Shown one piece after another: positions 33,581 through 44,490 of a stretch of 64,000 bases of DNA. The DNA is taken from contig OZ026844.1 in the NCBI GenBank assembly GCA_964023205.1, forward strand, positions 25,704,934-25,768,933. The letters are read 5' to 3'. The notes beneath the pieces are model-generated. The model was not told where the DNA came from, did no database searches, and worked only from the letters and a program-made list of their open reading frames with translations. Source of the DNA: Lutraria lutraria (lineage: Eukaryota; Mollusca; Bivalvia; Venerida; Mactridae). How positions within the stretch are numbered: the stretch's first letter is position 1; each line of letters starts with the position of its first letter. The translations under genes were made by a program, and so were the position numbers.

Positions 33581-33722
33581 AGAAACTCGGGTCACTGTCC
33601 GGTGAGAACAATGTTATCAGACTCGGCAATATCGTCCAGGGTGACTCGCTAAAGCTCGCCACCCTGGACGATATCACCTCGCCTGATAACATTGTTCTCA
33701 CCGGACAGTGACCCGAGTTTCT
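33581..33722. repeat. 142-bp near-perfect inverted repeat (hairpin)
   Basis: Outer arms AAACTCGGGTCACTGTCCGG / CCGGACAGTGACCCGAGTTT with a further ~20 bp (AGAACAATGTTATCAG) also paired, and an inner arm pair ATATCGTCCAGGGTG / CACCCTGGACGATAT. The loop is GACTCGCTAAAGCTCGC-like. GC-richer than the surroundings. A smaller palindrome (GACCTGAGAACA...TGTTCTCAGGTC) lies at 33207-33236. Confidence 0.85.
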
Positions 33723-33756
33723 CTATATATTATACTGTACACACTCAAAATGCGCA

Positions 33757-34660
33757 TACGAGGGTCATTCAATATATAATATGCCAACTACCACATACTT
33801 TCTAAATAAAAGCAAGAATTGTTCTAACATTGTCAGAATCATTCAAAGTAACATCCCTTGCGTTCAATGACTGACTTCGATCTTTTCGGAAGATCTTCTA
33901 TTTCCGTTGCTTGACAACTACGCTCATACACCCAAACCTGTGAGGCCACGACAGTTTCAATGTCATTTAGGTCGGCAAATACCTCGTATATTTTATTTTA
34001 GTCCGGCAGGGAATATGTCGTAAAACTCGTAATCACAGGGGCTTATGTCAGGTGAGTATGGTGGATGATAAAGTGTTTCTCACTTGTAATCCAAAATCAA
34101 TGACGTCCCGCTCTGTGAGGAATGAGGGGTGGCGTTGTCAGAGGTCTGACCCTGAGGCACCAACCGCACGGAAATCTTGCGCATTTTTAACCTGTTCCTT
34201 AAAATTGTATGAACTGATCCAACATTAATGTCGACTTCCTGGGCTATCTCCTCACATGTTAATCGTATATCTGTGTTCAGTAACACTCTCGCTTTTTGTA
34301 TTTGTATGTGTCCATGGCACTAGTTTTCCGCCCAGCACCCTGGTCATTTTCTACCAGTATTCTGCCGTTCATAAATTCATTTACCCATCTCGCTATACTT
34401 GAGTATGTAAAAGGAGGCAACATTCGCCACAATTAAGCTCTTTGTAAGGCAACAAACATTTCCATTGCATTTTTGTTACGACGGTACTCGAGTTTATTGT
34501 AATTACGTTGGTCATGAGACGTTACCGCGTCCATTTTGTTAAGAGTGACGCCAAGGAAAAAACGTGCGCTGATGACGTCATCGACGTTAGCGTCCGAAAA
34601 GTTCGTGGGAAGAACGAAATTTATATGGTGGATATATTGACAACGTTTCGTTGAGTATTC
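33757..34660 (-). pseudogene. Mariner-family transposase relic, internally deleted
   Basis: The left end ACGAGGGTCATTCAATATAT is mariner-like. The minus strand reads, in order: MDAVTSHDQRNYNKLEYRR (34531-34432), a helix-turn-helix with TCEEIAQEVDINVGSVHTIL, LKMRKISVRLVPQ, then SDNATPHSSQSG (the DNA.PH catalytic Asp motif) and PPYSPDISPCDYEFYD. Everything between the HTH/linker and the second catalytic Asp is missing, including the first catalytic Asp, and stops and frameshifts are present. Not functional. Confidence 0.8.
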
Positions 34661-34717
34661 ATAACTAATTTCTGAGATAATTGATAGTTCGCATTGTAGG
34701 CCTATATTGCGTCCAAA

Positions 34718-34741
34718 GACCTATACATACATGTATAGGTC
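34718..34741. repeat. 24-bp palindrome (P3)
   Basis: GACCTATACAT-AC-ATGTATAGGTC, with the flank CAAA on the left. Same pattern as P4 at 37801-37837. Confidence 0.7.
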
Positions 34742-35296
34742 GTAACGATTTATGGGAAAATTAATGAGTTAGGCTTAACACCGCAAGAAGAGTGGAACTT
34801 ATATACACACATCTAAAAGATGAAATATGGACGAAACACCAGAAAGTAATTATTACGAGTTTACAGTTTTTTCATAGTTTATTAGTATATACTATAGGCA
34901 AATATGCACTTAGTTTAAACATATTTATTCCCGTCTATAATACATTGTACATATAGGTAAATATACAAAATTTAACATCAATTTTTGAAAGGATTGGATA
35001 GACTTCCAGTTAAATTTCAAGAACTATTCAACAATTTAACTATTGGTATGTATAAAGTAGATTTAAGATTAAATCATACAGAGATAGGGATAATTATGGG
35101 TCTTGTGATAAAAAAGTAAAAATAATTCAGAAAACAGTATGAAAAAACTTAGACAGTAACACAGCGGGAAAGGAATATTACTGTATAAATCAAGAGAGAG
35201 AGAATGGTGTGTGTAGAAATGAAGAAGAAAGAGGCTTCTCAAGCATTATGCATAGTACTTTTCATGTGAATCTATTGCTGTCAAGTATGTAGACTT

Positions 35297-35475
35297 AATT
35301 GGACCTGATTAAAAATGAATGTATTTTCTTGATCTGAGAGGGTTGAATCACCAAAAAGGACATCTAAACAGATTTCATAGTTATCTAAATGGTTAAAAAG
35401 AGTATCACGGGGTTCTTGAAGAAATCGACACTCAAAGAAGAAATGATAATTGGATCATTTCTTCTTTGTGCACTT
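35297..35475 (-). pseudogene. Second LINE ORF2 C-terminal relic
   Basis: The minus strand reads NYHFFFECRFLQEPRDTLFN, then HLDNYEICLDVLFGDSTLS and IFNQVQLSLHT. This resembles the HYFF.C...QR..LF and LLFGD motifs at the end of LINE ORF2 proteins. It differs from the 31540-31850 relic, so it is probably another family. Short, and followed by a stop. Confidence 0.5.
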
Positions 35476-35641
35476 GAGTACGTGCATAGTATAAAACTAT
35501 ACATACATATAGTTATTCATCTAATAATTAATAATAGCATTATACATTGTACCTTCATGATACGTGCGTAAGCAGTGCACACGCAAAAAATACAAATAAA
35601 AAACAAGAATCGTTTACATCAGAGAAGTAGATACGTAACAT

Positions 35642-35681
35642 CAAGGACTTATATACATACATGTATGTATATAAGTCCTTG
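35642..35681. repeat. Perfect 40-bp palindrome (P2)
   Basis: CAAGGACTTATATACATAC, central AT, then its exact reverse complement. Part of a group of four similar palindromes between 29.8 and 37.8 kb. Confidence 0.85.
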
Positions 35682-36089
35682 GTAACATCTACATTTACCA
35701 GCAATCGCAAGCTGCAATATTATTCAAAGAACAGTGCATTTCTGATTTCAAAAGATTAATACATCGACAAAATTCTCAACTGAACTGAATTTTCAAGTCG
35801 GTATTTCTACAAAGTCATGTATATTTGGTCTTCTCCAACAACGACTCTTTACAAATTTTCTTCGTAAATCATTATAAAATTATGTAATTATATGTGTTTC
35901 GTGCATTGAAGACATTTAAATATCATCGTTAAATAAGACACTATTTCACAATTACATATAGTTCATATTACAGAATATATAAAGTTATTAAAAGCCATGA
36001 ACCCCCTATAATTATGATAAGGCCCTTTCCGGTATAGGCCTACTGGGATTTTACACCTTTCATATGTAATTTAGCGAAAGTTGACCTAC

Positions 36090-36101
36090 AAAATGGCGGC
36101 A
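36090..36101 (+). promoter_or_regulatory. TISU/YY1-like initiator at the MRPL42 start codon
   Basis: The start context ACAAAATGGCGGC contains the YY1 word AAAATGGCGGC and is one base off the TISU consensus (SAASATGGCGGC). TISU combines transcription start and translation start in genes with very short 5' UTRs and is common at mitochondrial-protein genes. This suggests a 5' UTR of only a few to tens of bases (inference). Confidence 0.55.
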
Positions 36102-36162
36102 CCCATGAAAAATGTTTTTCGGATCCCTTTAAGCTATTCTCGAGCTCGAATTCTGCAAAGAT
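36093..36162 (+). CDS. MRPL42: MRPL42 exon 1 (mitochondrial import signal)
   Basis: 70 nt from ATG to AGAT|GTAAGC, phase 1. A second in-frame ATG (Met5) is weaker in context. Too short to appear as an ORF on its own. It is followed by a 3-kb intron. Confidence 0.88.
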
Positions 36163-39100
36163 GTAAGCAAAAAATTGACAGTTTTGTATATTTATTTTGA
36201 AACATTGCTTAGATGTAAAACTTCCCTTCCAGGAGCTTGTCTATATCAGTTTGAGATTCGTTTTCGCGATGTACATTTGCAAGGACAAACTTTGCTCTAA
36301 GACTTATTATATCGAGTTTTACGGTAGGCAGTCGTTTCACTCCCAAGACGTTTCCTCACCAGACGGTTCACTCCTAGACGTTTCACTCCCATTTTGTGAG
36401 TGAAAGGTCTGCATTAAATGAGACATTTCACCCCCATATATTTGCTATTATCAGTATAGACTTACAATATATATAGATTGATAGTATATATATTTTGTAC
36501 ATACTAACTTTTTCATTTAACTTGTTTGAAGATATTTTTAAATAATTGCAACTAACACATTCAAATGGCACATGGTGATTTTTTATTTTTTTTGAAAATG
36601 TGAAATCTTGATTATTTACATTTACATTAATTTCCTATTTTGTACAATAATTATTAAATGTAAGATGCACTTTTCGTTTGACCACTTTACTGAATGATTA
36701 ATTAAATCACTGTGTGTGTCAACAACACCTTGTCTAAACACAATATCTGTTGTTGCATTCATATAGTCAGTAAGTGATAAATACCTGTGGGTGTCAACAA
36801 CAATAGGTGCACATGTTTGATCCTAATTTTCATTCTTGTTAATTGATAATTGACAGTCATAACAAAACTTTAAACCTTACTTCTGTAGATGGACAACTTA
36901 AAAAAACTGGCGTCTTGCAAAAATCCAAATTAAAGCATATCTATGTCTCTGGCATTTTAAACAAGAAAATGATCACTTGCCTTCAGTTATCTTAAGAGGT
37001 GTACTATCTTATAAGGTGTAAATAGGGTAAATAAATATGAAAAGCTAGCAGTCATCAAGACATCAAGAAAATTTGAAATGTTATTTTAGACTTTTTCATA
37101 CAATTACAACTGAAAAACTTACATTTTTGTTCACTAAAACTGATATGATACGTAATTGTGCCAAAACCTGTTTTAATATATTGCTAAGTCGGGTTTTATT
37201 TATTTGTAAATAATTCCATTATTTTTTATACGTATAATGTAATTTTATGATAGTGTATTTGACCACTGCTAACCAGTTTATCCCAGATCTGATCTTAGAT
37301 GAAAGCCGATTTTTTTAAAATATGCATTTTCCCCTTTTATGAAGTTTTTAAGCTGGATTAGCTCACCTTTCCTCTTGTAATATCGTGATGTATAGACTAG
37401 CTTGATAGTAGTTTCTTATATGATTTTATATTATTGTTATTTTAAATAGTATATAATTTATGTCTCTTGAAATTCTTAAACATAATGGTTGTATACATGC
37501 TTTATTTATTTGGAAAGAAATCACATATGCATGTCATTGTATGTATACAAATGAGACACAAATAAAGTATGAATATATATACAATTGCTGACTTCAATTC
37601 ATGCAGAAAAAATGTCTTGAATGTTCTAGTCTATCAATTTATATTTTTATATCATGCATAATAATAAAATCTAATAAACTGGTTTTAATTAACAACTTTA
37701 TTATAGTATATTTAACAGTTTAGAATAAAACAGTATTGAATGATTTACTATAAGTACTCACAATTTTGAAATTATATTTAAGGTAATTAGAATCAAACTT
37801 CAAAGACCTATACATTACGTGTATGTATAGGTCTTTGTTAGAATCTATGACAAAATGGCCGTCTGACATTTTAGCTATGCATCCTAAAGAAGTGGCATTG
37901 TTCAATAATTACTGAAAGTACAAATGAAATGAGTTTTTATCAATAGCTAATGATTAAATGTCAGACGGCCATTTTGTCACAAATTCGAACTACCTTAATA
38001 TTTCATCACTGAGTTTAAAAACTGCTACATAATTATACTTGTACATGCCATCTTAATCAAGTGAGTCTACCAATCATCCCTTTGATTGAAAACAACAAAT
38101 CACCATTGATTGGCCAAGTATTTATAATTCATTACAACAAAAGTGAAAGACATATACATCAACAATTATAACATTCAAAATAAACACATCATTAACAAAC
38201 AAAATTATTCATCAAAGTCATATTATTATATCATTAACAATAAAGGGGGTGAAACGTCTGCACTTTGACAAATTGGGAGTGAAATGTCTGGGGAGGAAAT
38301 GTCAGAGGGAGTGAAACGTCTGGTGAGGAAACGTCTTGGGAGTGAAACGACTGGTATTCGAGTTTTACGCCCCTTTTCAACAGTAAGAGTCATATGTGGC
38401 GGACAGTTCACCTAAGCATCGTTCCTGGGACTGGGAATCCCTGTCCATAACACTCGAAACAGTATTGATAGATAGAATCATAGATAGAAAGGAAGAACCA
38501 GCTAGACTCCCATTCTCCGTAAGCAACTGCCTACTTTCTCTTATAAAGAGAGCATAGGGGACTGTACGATTCGTTAGACTAACTTATTTTTTTCTCTCGC
38601 CACCAGTTTTCTTTTTCTGAATTGATGAACACGGAAAAAAATCAGATCTACATCAACTTGTCGACAATATTTCGTCGCAGTCAACCATTTTGCTACCCAA
38701 TAAACTCTTTCACAACCAGCGTTCTGATAGGCCGTTCAACATTTATGAACCAATCTGAATCCTCGTTACATTACGTTTAGACGCATCAATACCTATTCCT
38801 TGGTTAACAAAATCTTTCGGTTTAGTCTAACGCTAGCTTACCTGTATTGGTTTTGGTTGTTATCACTTAATGTATTTGGTGTAGTTATTGGACTTGTCAT
38901 TTTTCCTATAGTATATAGAATATATCACACAGTTTTTAAAACTGTGCTTTTACTCATACACATAGACATCATTTAGATTCAAAATCTATTGTCAAACATG
39001 CCACTGAGGGCAATGCGTATATGTTAGTTTATTATTTACCTGAACAATAATAATAATAATTGTAATACAACAATTTACATAATGTCTTCTTCACATTCGG

Positions 39101-42100
39101 ACAATTAATTCTATGTCAGCCTATCCAAATTGAAGTTATCTTAATTTCATTCACTGGCATGTGAATTTTGAAGTTAGTAATAGCATTCTTATACATATTC
39201 AGGTGCAGTTCTCAGAAGTTGTTCCAATTATAGCAGTAAAACTGATGACTCCGAACAGAACAATCGGTATGGCAAGTTGTGAAATTTTTATGATGCATGG
39301 TTATAAAATTAAAGTAATGATTAAGCTTCTAACCCATTCTACTAAGAGTAATTTAACTGTCAATTCTATTAGGTTATCAGTTAATTAAAATGTATCATTA
39401 TCTTGAGATGCAAACTATTATATTGCAATATAAAGATTCAATATAGTCTGATAATACAATGTTTTCCCATTTGATTTTTCCTGGCATCAATGTGACGTAT
39501 CAGTATGACTTCCATAGAACCAATTATATTATAGCCTCGGTCAATATGAGATTCTGCCCGTGAATATCACATCATATTTAATGGCTCACTAGTCAACAAC
39601 TGTTTTTTTATATTAAAAGTCTTTGATTTAAAACTATTGAAGATAACATTCTGATTCATGTTGAAATTTAATGTATTATTTGATTAAACAGAAATGTGTA
39701 TCATATCAGTCATAAAGAAAGATGAATATATCACAAATAATGACTTAATTCTGATAATTCTGGTTGATGAATATTGACCTCGTTCTATTTTCAAAGTACA
39801 AAAAGCAAGATATTTTCAAGGTGATAAAGCACTTATTGTATGAATACATATAAGGTATATCCAGGGGTATCTATTTTGATATATTGCAATACAGGTCTTA
39901 CATAATTTATTGTAATGTTTTTTTGTATGAATGATATTCGACATTCACTTGCAATAAATGATTGTTGAACTTGTTCATATTTTACATTACCAGGGTACCA
40001 AAAGTTGGTATGTCTGAAGATGGTCGGACATTGATTGGTTGGCATCCTGAACCAGAACATTCATATGAGCATACACAGGTATATTACTTTTTCAGCCTAT
40101 CATTATGTATCATATTATCATAGGGGCTAGCATGTTGCAGTGATAGTGTAAAATGGCAACATGGACCAAAAACACGTTTATCATATATATATATATTTAT
40201 GTATATAAAATGTTAAAAATATAGAGTCAAGAAAAATTAATAATGAAAAATAACTAACATTCCATAGGTATTATTATATAATTCAATTATATAATAATAC
40301 CTATGGAATGTTAGTTATTTTTCATTATATGTATATAAAATGTTAAAAATATAGAGTCAAGAAAAATTAATAATGAAAAATAACTAACATTCCATAGGTA
40401 TTATTATATAATTCAATTATATAATAATACCTATGGAATGTTAGTTATTTTTCATTATATGTATATATATAATGAAAAAGAATGTTAGTTATTTTTCATT
40501 ATATAAATAATTTTTCAATGATAATTATTTTTCATTGTTAATTATTTTTTTATTATTAATTTATTTGACTCGGATATTTTTTAACATTTTATATAACATT
40601 TTATATATATATATACTAATGACTTTTAATGTTTGAAATCATGGTTTAATACATGTTTAACTTAAACATATATGTGTGTACTGGTAAATCGATAAGATTG
40701 GTTAAGTAGTCACTATCAATAAATGACAATTATTTTTCATTATATAAATAATTTTTCAATGATAATTATTTTTCATTGTTAATTATTTTTTTATTATTAA
40801 TTTATTTGACTCGGATATTTTTTAACATTTTATATAACATTTTATATATATATATACTAATGACTTTTAATGTTTGAAATCATGGTTTAATACATGTTTA
40901 ACTTAAACATATATGTGTGTACTGGTAAATCGATAAGATTGGTTAAGTAGTCACTATCAATAAATGACAATTATTTTTCATTATATAAATAATTTTTCAA
41001 TGATAATTATTTTTCATTGTTAATTATTTTTTTATTATTAATTTATTTGACTCGGATATTTTTTAACATTTTATATAACATTTTATATATATATATACTA
41101 ATGACTTTTAATGTTTGAAATCATGGTTTAATACATGTTTAACTTAAACATATATGTGTGTACTGGTAAATCGATAAGATTGGTTAAGTAGTCACTATCA
41201 ATAAATGACAATTATTTTTCATTATATAAATAATTTTTCAATGATAATTATTTTTCATTGTTAATTATTTTTTTATTATTAATTTATTTGACTCAGATAT
41301 TTTTTAACATTTTATATAACATTTTATATATATATATACTAATGACTTTTAATGTTTGAAATCATGGTTTAATACATGTTTAACTTAAACATATATGTGT
41401 GTACTGGTAAATCGATAAGATTGGTTAAGTAGTCACTATCAATAAATGACAATTATTTTTCATTATATAAATAATTTTTCAATGATAATTATTTTTCATT
41501 GTTAATTATTTTTCATTGTTAATTATTTTTTTATTATTAATTTATTTGACTCGGATATTTTTTAACATTTTATATAACATTTTATATATATATATACTAA
41601 TGACTTTTAATGTTTGAAATACATGTTTAACTTAAACATAATATGTGTGTACTGGTAAATCGATAAGATTGGTTAAGTAGTCACTATCAATAAATGACAA
41701 TTGTTAAAATAAATGTTTACAGATAAAGACAGCGAAAACTTGCTTATATTTCAGGCTATTAAGTATGATATGCAAGAGGCGCAGGAAGGAACTGTTTTAA
41801 AAGATTCCGTCATAAGAAACTATATGTTAAGATACAGAGCCTCAGGTCCTAATACACCTGAGCTTGCAAACCTAACATTCACTACAAAACATAGATGGTT
41901 TCCAAAGTAAGTTATTATTCTTATTATCCAACGCATTATATAAATTTTAATTAATTCTTCTTTGCTATTTTACCAAAAAAGTAGACCAGTCAACATTTTC
42001 TACTGTTGACTGCGTTCGGTAACGATCAGTACATTCAAGAAGGAATGTAACAATTACAGTTTGGTTGATAGTATGGCAGTGTCTTTCAGCTTTGCAAGTG

Positions 42101-43227
42101 TTAATGTGTTTATATGATTCTGATTTCTGCAAGCATTTATATGATTCCTATGTAAACAAACCACATTTTGGTGATTTCTTGGAAAATGTCAAATCCAAAT
42201 CATTTCCAAGATTTTTCGGTGGAAGAATTGAATATAAAAAACATTTATGTACTTCTCAAAATTTGAGAAGAGTCACTGGCATTATTGCTTAGTGTTTGCT
42301 TGGTGAGTTTAATACTACTGTTGATTGATTAGATTTGATTAAAATTTAGTCACTCGAGCATCATGTGCCAGTGCAAAAAATGAAACAAAATTTCCTTTGA
42401 AGAATCTATGTATCAGTATGTTATATACATGTATTTGTATGCACAGACTATTCAAACATTAGGTATGTGATCAAATTTTGTATAGTATATAACGCATTAG
42501 ATGATAAAACAGTTATTTCATGGGCAGTTGTGGGACAGTCAAACTGTGGCGGTCAGTGTCAGAATGACATTTTGAACAGTTCAAATATCTCCCCTCCACC
42601 TCAGGACCACAGTTTTGAACTGTTCCACAAATGCCCATGAATTAACTATACACTGTAAAAGTATCATTTGTTTTGACTTTGTGATAATTATTAAAACTCT
42701 GCAGAATGAAAAATGGATGAGTAAATTTCTGTCTAATCATGAGAAGTTTTTCTCTAAAATAACTTTAATACTTTCATATAATCTTAGCTAGTGATTTTTA
42801 GCTCACCTGATTCATCAGGTGAGCTTTTAGGATCGATGAATGTCCGGCGTCCGGCCACAATTAGTATTCTTTACACTCTAGCTACGTTTAGCAGTATTAT
42901 ACCTTCATTGTTGGTTTTGATCTCAAAATCTACGTAAAAATGGGTTATATGAGATGGAAACTATATTACCTGGTCATTAATTATTGTGCCTTTGTTCTCA
43001 GGTGAGCGATCAAGGGCCATCTTGGCCCTCTTGTTTCTTTATTTGTTAAATTGATAAATGAAGTTAGTGACCTAGATGTTCCATAGATTTCATTTTGTCT
43101 TATTAGTTTGTATTTGTATGTATAATTCATTTGTTATGTATGTTTATATGGCTTCTTTTTATTTATTTGTAGACCTGCAAAAAAATACAGGAAGAGGAAC
43201 CCACCAAAAGACAGAGATGCTATTTAA
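36093..43227 (+). CDS. MRPL42: Mitochondrial ribosomal protein L42 (MRPL42), complete
   Basis: Exons 36093-36162, 39203-39266, 39994-40078, 41755-41906 and 43173-43227, all with GT/AG borders and matching phases, give 426 nt (141 aa plus stop). Human MRPL42 is 142 aa. The N-terminus is Arg/Ser/Ala-rich without acids (MAAPMKNVFRIPLSYSRAR), a typical mitochondrial import signal. The conserved parts are SEDGRTLIGWHPEPEHSYEH, LTFTTKHRWFPK and the basic end KKYRKRNPPKDRDAI. It is a metazoan-specific component of the large mitoribosomal subunit. The start lies in a TISU/YY1-like context. The introns hold a 2-kb foldback element, hairpins, a 241-bp minisatellite and a small MITE. Confidence 0.95.
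36327..38356. mobile_element. 2-kb element with ~45-bp-plus terminal inverted repeats in MRPL42 intron 1
   Basis: Left end AGTCGTTTCACTCCCAAGAC...TTTCCTCACCAGACG (to ~36440). The right end (38250-38350) is its inverse: CGTCTGGTGAGGAAACGTCT...GGGAGTGAAACGACT. The arms themselves consist of repeated TTTCACTCCC/GACGTTTC words. The interior is AT-rich without a transposase, and holds a MITE at 37780-37998. The right end abuts a SINE (38357-38560). Confidence 0.75.
37780..37998. mobile_element. MITE with inner inverted repeats and palindrome P4
   Basis: Ends AAGGTAATTAGAATCAAAC / AAATTCGAACTACCTTAA. Inner arms GACAAAATGGCCGTCTGACA / TGTCAGACGGCCATTTTGTC. At 37801-37837 it carries palindrome CAAAGACCTATACAT...ATGTATAGGTCTTTG. 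Confidence 0.65.
38357..38560 (-). mobile_element. tRNA-derived SINE (inverted, diverged)
   Basis: Starts GAGTTTTACGCCCCTTTTCA and shares GTCATATG, GACAGTTCACCTAAGCA, CGTAAGCAACTGCCTACTTT with the SINEs at 1489 and 49609. The tRNA-like head is truncated, and the body is interrupted by a short GATAGATAGAATCATAGATA insertion. Confidence 0.6.
40240..40458. repeat. Pair of identical 89-bp palindromes, 130 bp apart
   Basis: 40240-40328 and 40370-40458 are each a perfect inverted repeat around one central C. Arms include ATGAAAAATAACTAACATTC and CATAGGTATTATTATATAAT. The pair looks like a tandem duplication of a 130-bp unit. MRPL42 intron 3. Confidence 0.85.
40484..41700 (+). repeat. 241-bp minisatellite, five near-identical units
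   Basis: Unit starts at about 40484, 40725, 40966, 41207 and 41448, exactly 241 bp apart. The last unit carries a 17-bp internal duplication (ATTATTTTTCATTGTTA) and a small deletion. Units end GTAGTCACTATCAATAAATG. The near identity indicates recent amplification. It ends 55 bp before MRPL42 exon 4. Confidence 0.92.
42518..42643. mobile_element. Short hairpin MITE in MRPL42 intron 4
   Basis: Inverted ends TCATGGGCAGTTGTGGGACA and TGTTCCACAAATGCCCATGA with AACTGTGG/CCACAGTT inside; ~126 bp in total. Confidence 0.7.
42797..43034 (-). repeat. Family-A hairpin repeat, short copy
   Basis: On the plus strand it begins TTAGCTCACCTGATTCATCA (end hairpin) and ends TCTTGGCCCTCTTG. The tandem core is nearly absent. 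It lies 138 bp before the last MRPL42 exon. Confidence 0.82.
43173..43227 (+). CDS. MRPL42: MRPL42 last exon
   Basis: Acceptor TTATTTGTAG|A completes a lysine codon, then PAKKYRKRNPPKDRDAI and TAA. It matches the basic C-terminus of MRPL42 (NPPKDR). The exon sits between two family-A repeats in the same (minus) orientation, which end at 43034 and begin at 43255. Confidence 0.92.
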
Positions 43228-43254
43228 TGTTCTTTCTTATACATTTTATGTGTT

Positions 43255-43780
43255 TTTTAGCTCACCTGATTCATCAAGTGAGCTTTTAGGATCAATGAAT
43301 GTCTGGCGTCCGCCCACAATTAATTTGTTTACACTCTTGCATGCACAGCTCTTAACCAATCGTAATCAAACTTGCTCACAATGTATATAGCCACAATGTC
43401 TCGGCTAAGTTAGATTATGGGCATAATCGGACAATAACTTCTAGAGTTATGGGCCCTTGACTTAGAACATTTGCTATTTTTAGCTTGTTTACATTCTAGC
43501 GACTTCATTTATTCACCAATCCTAATCATATTTACAATGAATGTTTATGACCTTACGGTCTTGGACAAGTACAGTTATGGGTGGAATCGGACCAGAACTT
43601 CAAGAGTTATGGGCCCTTTACTTAGAAAATTTGCTATATTTTAGCTTGTATTATACTTTCATTGTTGGTTTTGATCTCAAAATCTACGTAAAAATGGGTT
43701 ATACGAGATGGAAACTATATTACCTGGTCATTAATTATAGTGCCTTTGTTCTCAGGTGAGTGATCAAGGGCCCTCTTGTT
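43255..43780 (-). repeat. Family-A hairpin repeat in MRPL42 3' flank
   Basis: Begins TTTAGCTCACCTGATTCATC, has ~2 core units (CAAGAGTTATGGGCCC), and ends GGGCCCTCTTG. It starts 28 bp after the MRPL42 stop codon, so it probably forms part of the 3' UTR. Confidence 0.82.
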
Positions 43781-43911
43781 TGAACATCTTTTGTTCAGTT
43801 TTATGCGGTATTTGATTGTAGGGTCATGAATAAAGTAAATTTACCATGTATTGTGTCAGGAAGGCTTTTATTTATTCTTAGATTGGAATATTATTTGAAT
43901 AATGGCATGTT

Positions 43912-44340
43912 TATACCCCCGCAAATGAAGTTTGAGAGGGGGTATATTGCAGTCACGCTGTCGGTCGGTCCGTCCGCATTTAAGCAATTGCAATGAAACT
44001 TGAAATATGTTATCACCAACAAGTGTAGATGTGGAAGACACAATTTTCATGCCCAGCGATTCACCCATTGCAGAGTTATGTCCCCTTGAACTTAGTCGTA
44101 TAGTTTACTTTTGTATTCTTAGTGTCAAAGCGGCGGCAAGGGTATTAGTCACCTCTGTGAAAGCTCATATTTTATCTGTTATGCCATTCTGTTCACACCC
44201 ATGCTGCCACTTAAGTGCTTTGAGTTCTTTTATTACACGTAAACTTCTTCTACTATTTAGTGTGCCATCTGATGTACCTTATTGGTTTGCTTATTATAAG
44301 CAGATTTGTATGCCCCCGTATTGATAGATCAGGGGTATAG
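43912..44340 (+). repeat. CCCCC/GGGGG hairpin-ended repeat
   Basis: Begins with the hairpin TATACCCCC...GGGGGTATA, contains CGGTCGGTCCGTCCGCA and ends with ATGCCCCCG...GGGGTATAG. It runs directly into an inverted CTGTGACC-family copy (44316-44490). Confidence 0.65.
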
Positions 44341-44490
44341 TGTTTTTGGCCTGTCCGTTAGTACCAAATTTTAACCTTGCTTATAAAATCAAAACGCTTC
44401 CACCTACAATCATCAAACTTCTTGACAATCTCTACAGGACCTGTGCATTTTAAGGTCAGCAGATCAAGGTCATAGAACAGATATAACATA

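Noticed and set aside
42065..42292. 75-codon plus-strand ORF in MRPL42 intron 4
   Set aside because: The MRPL42 reading frame joins 41906 to 43173 with correct phase and conserved sequence. This ORF has no family resemblance.
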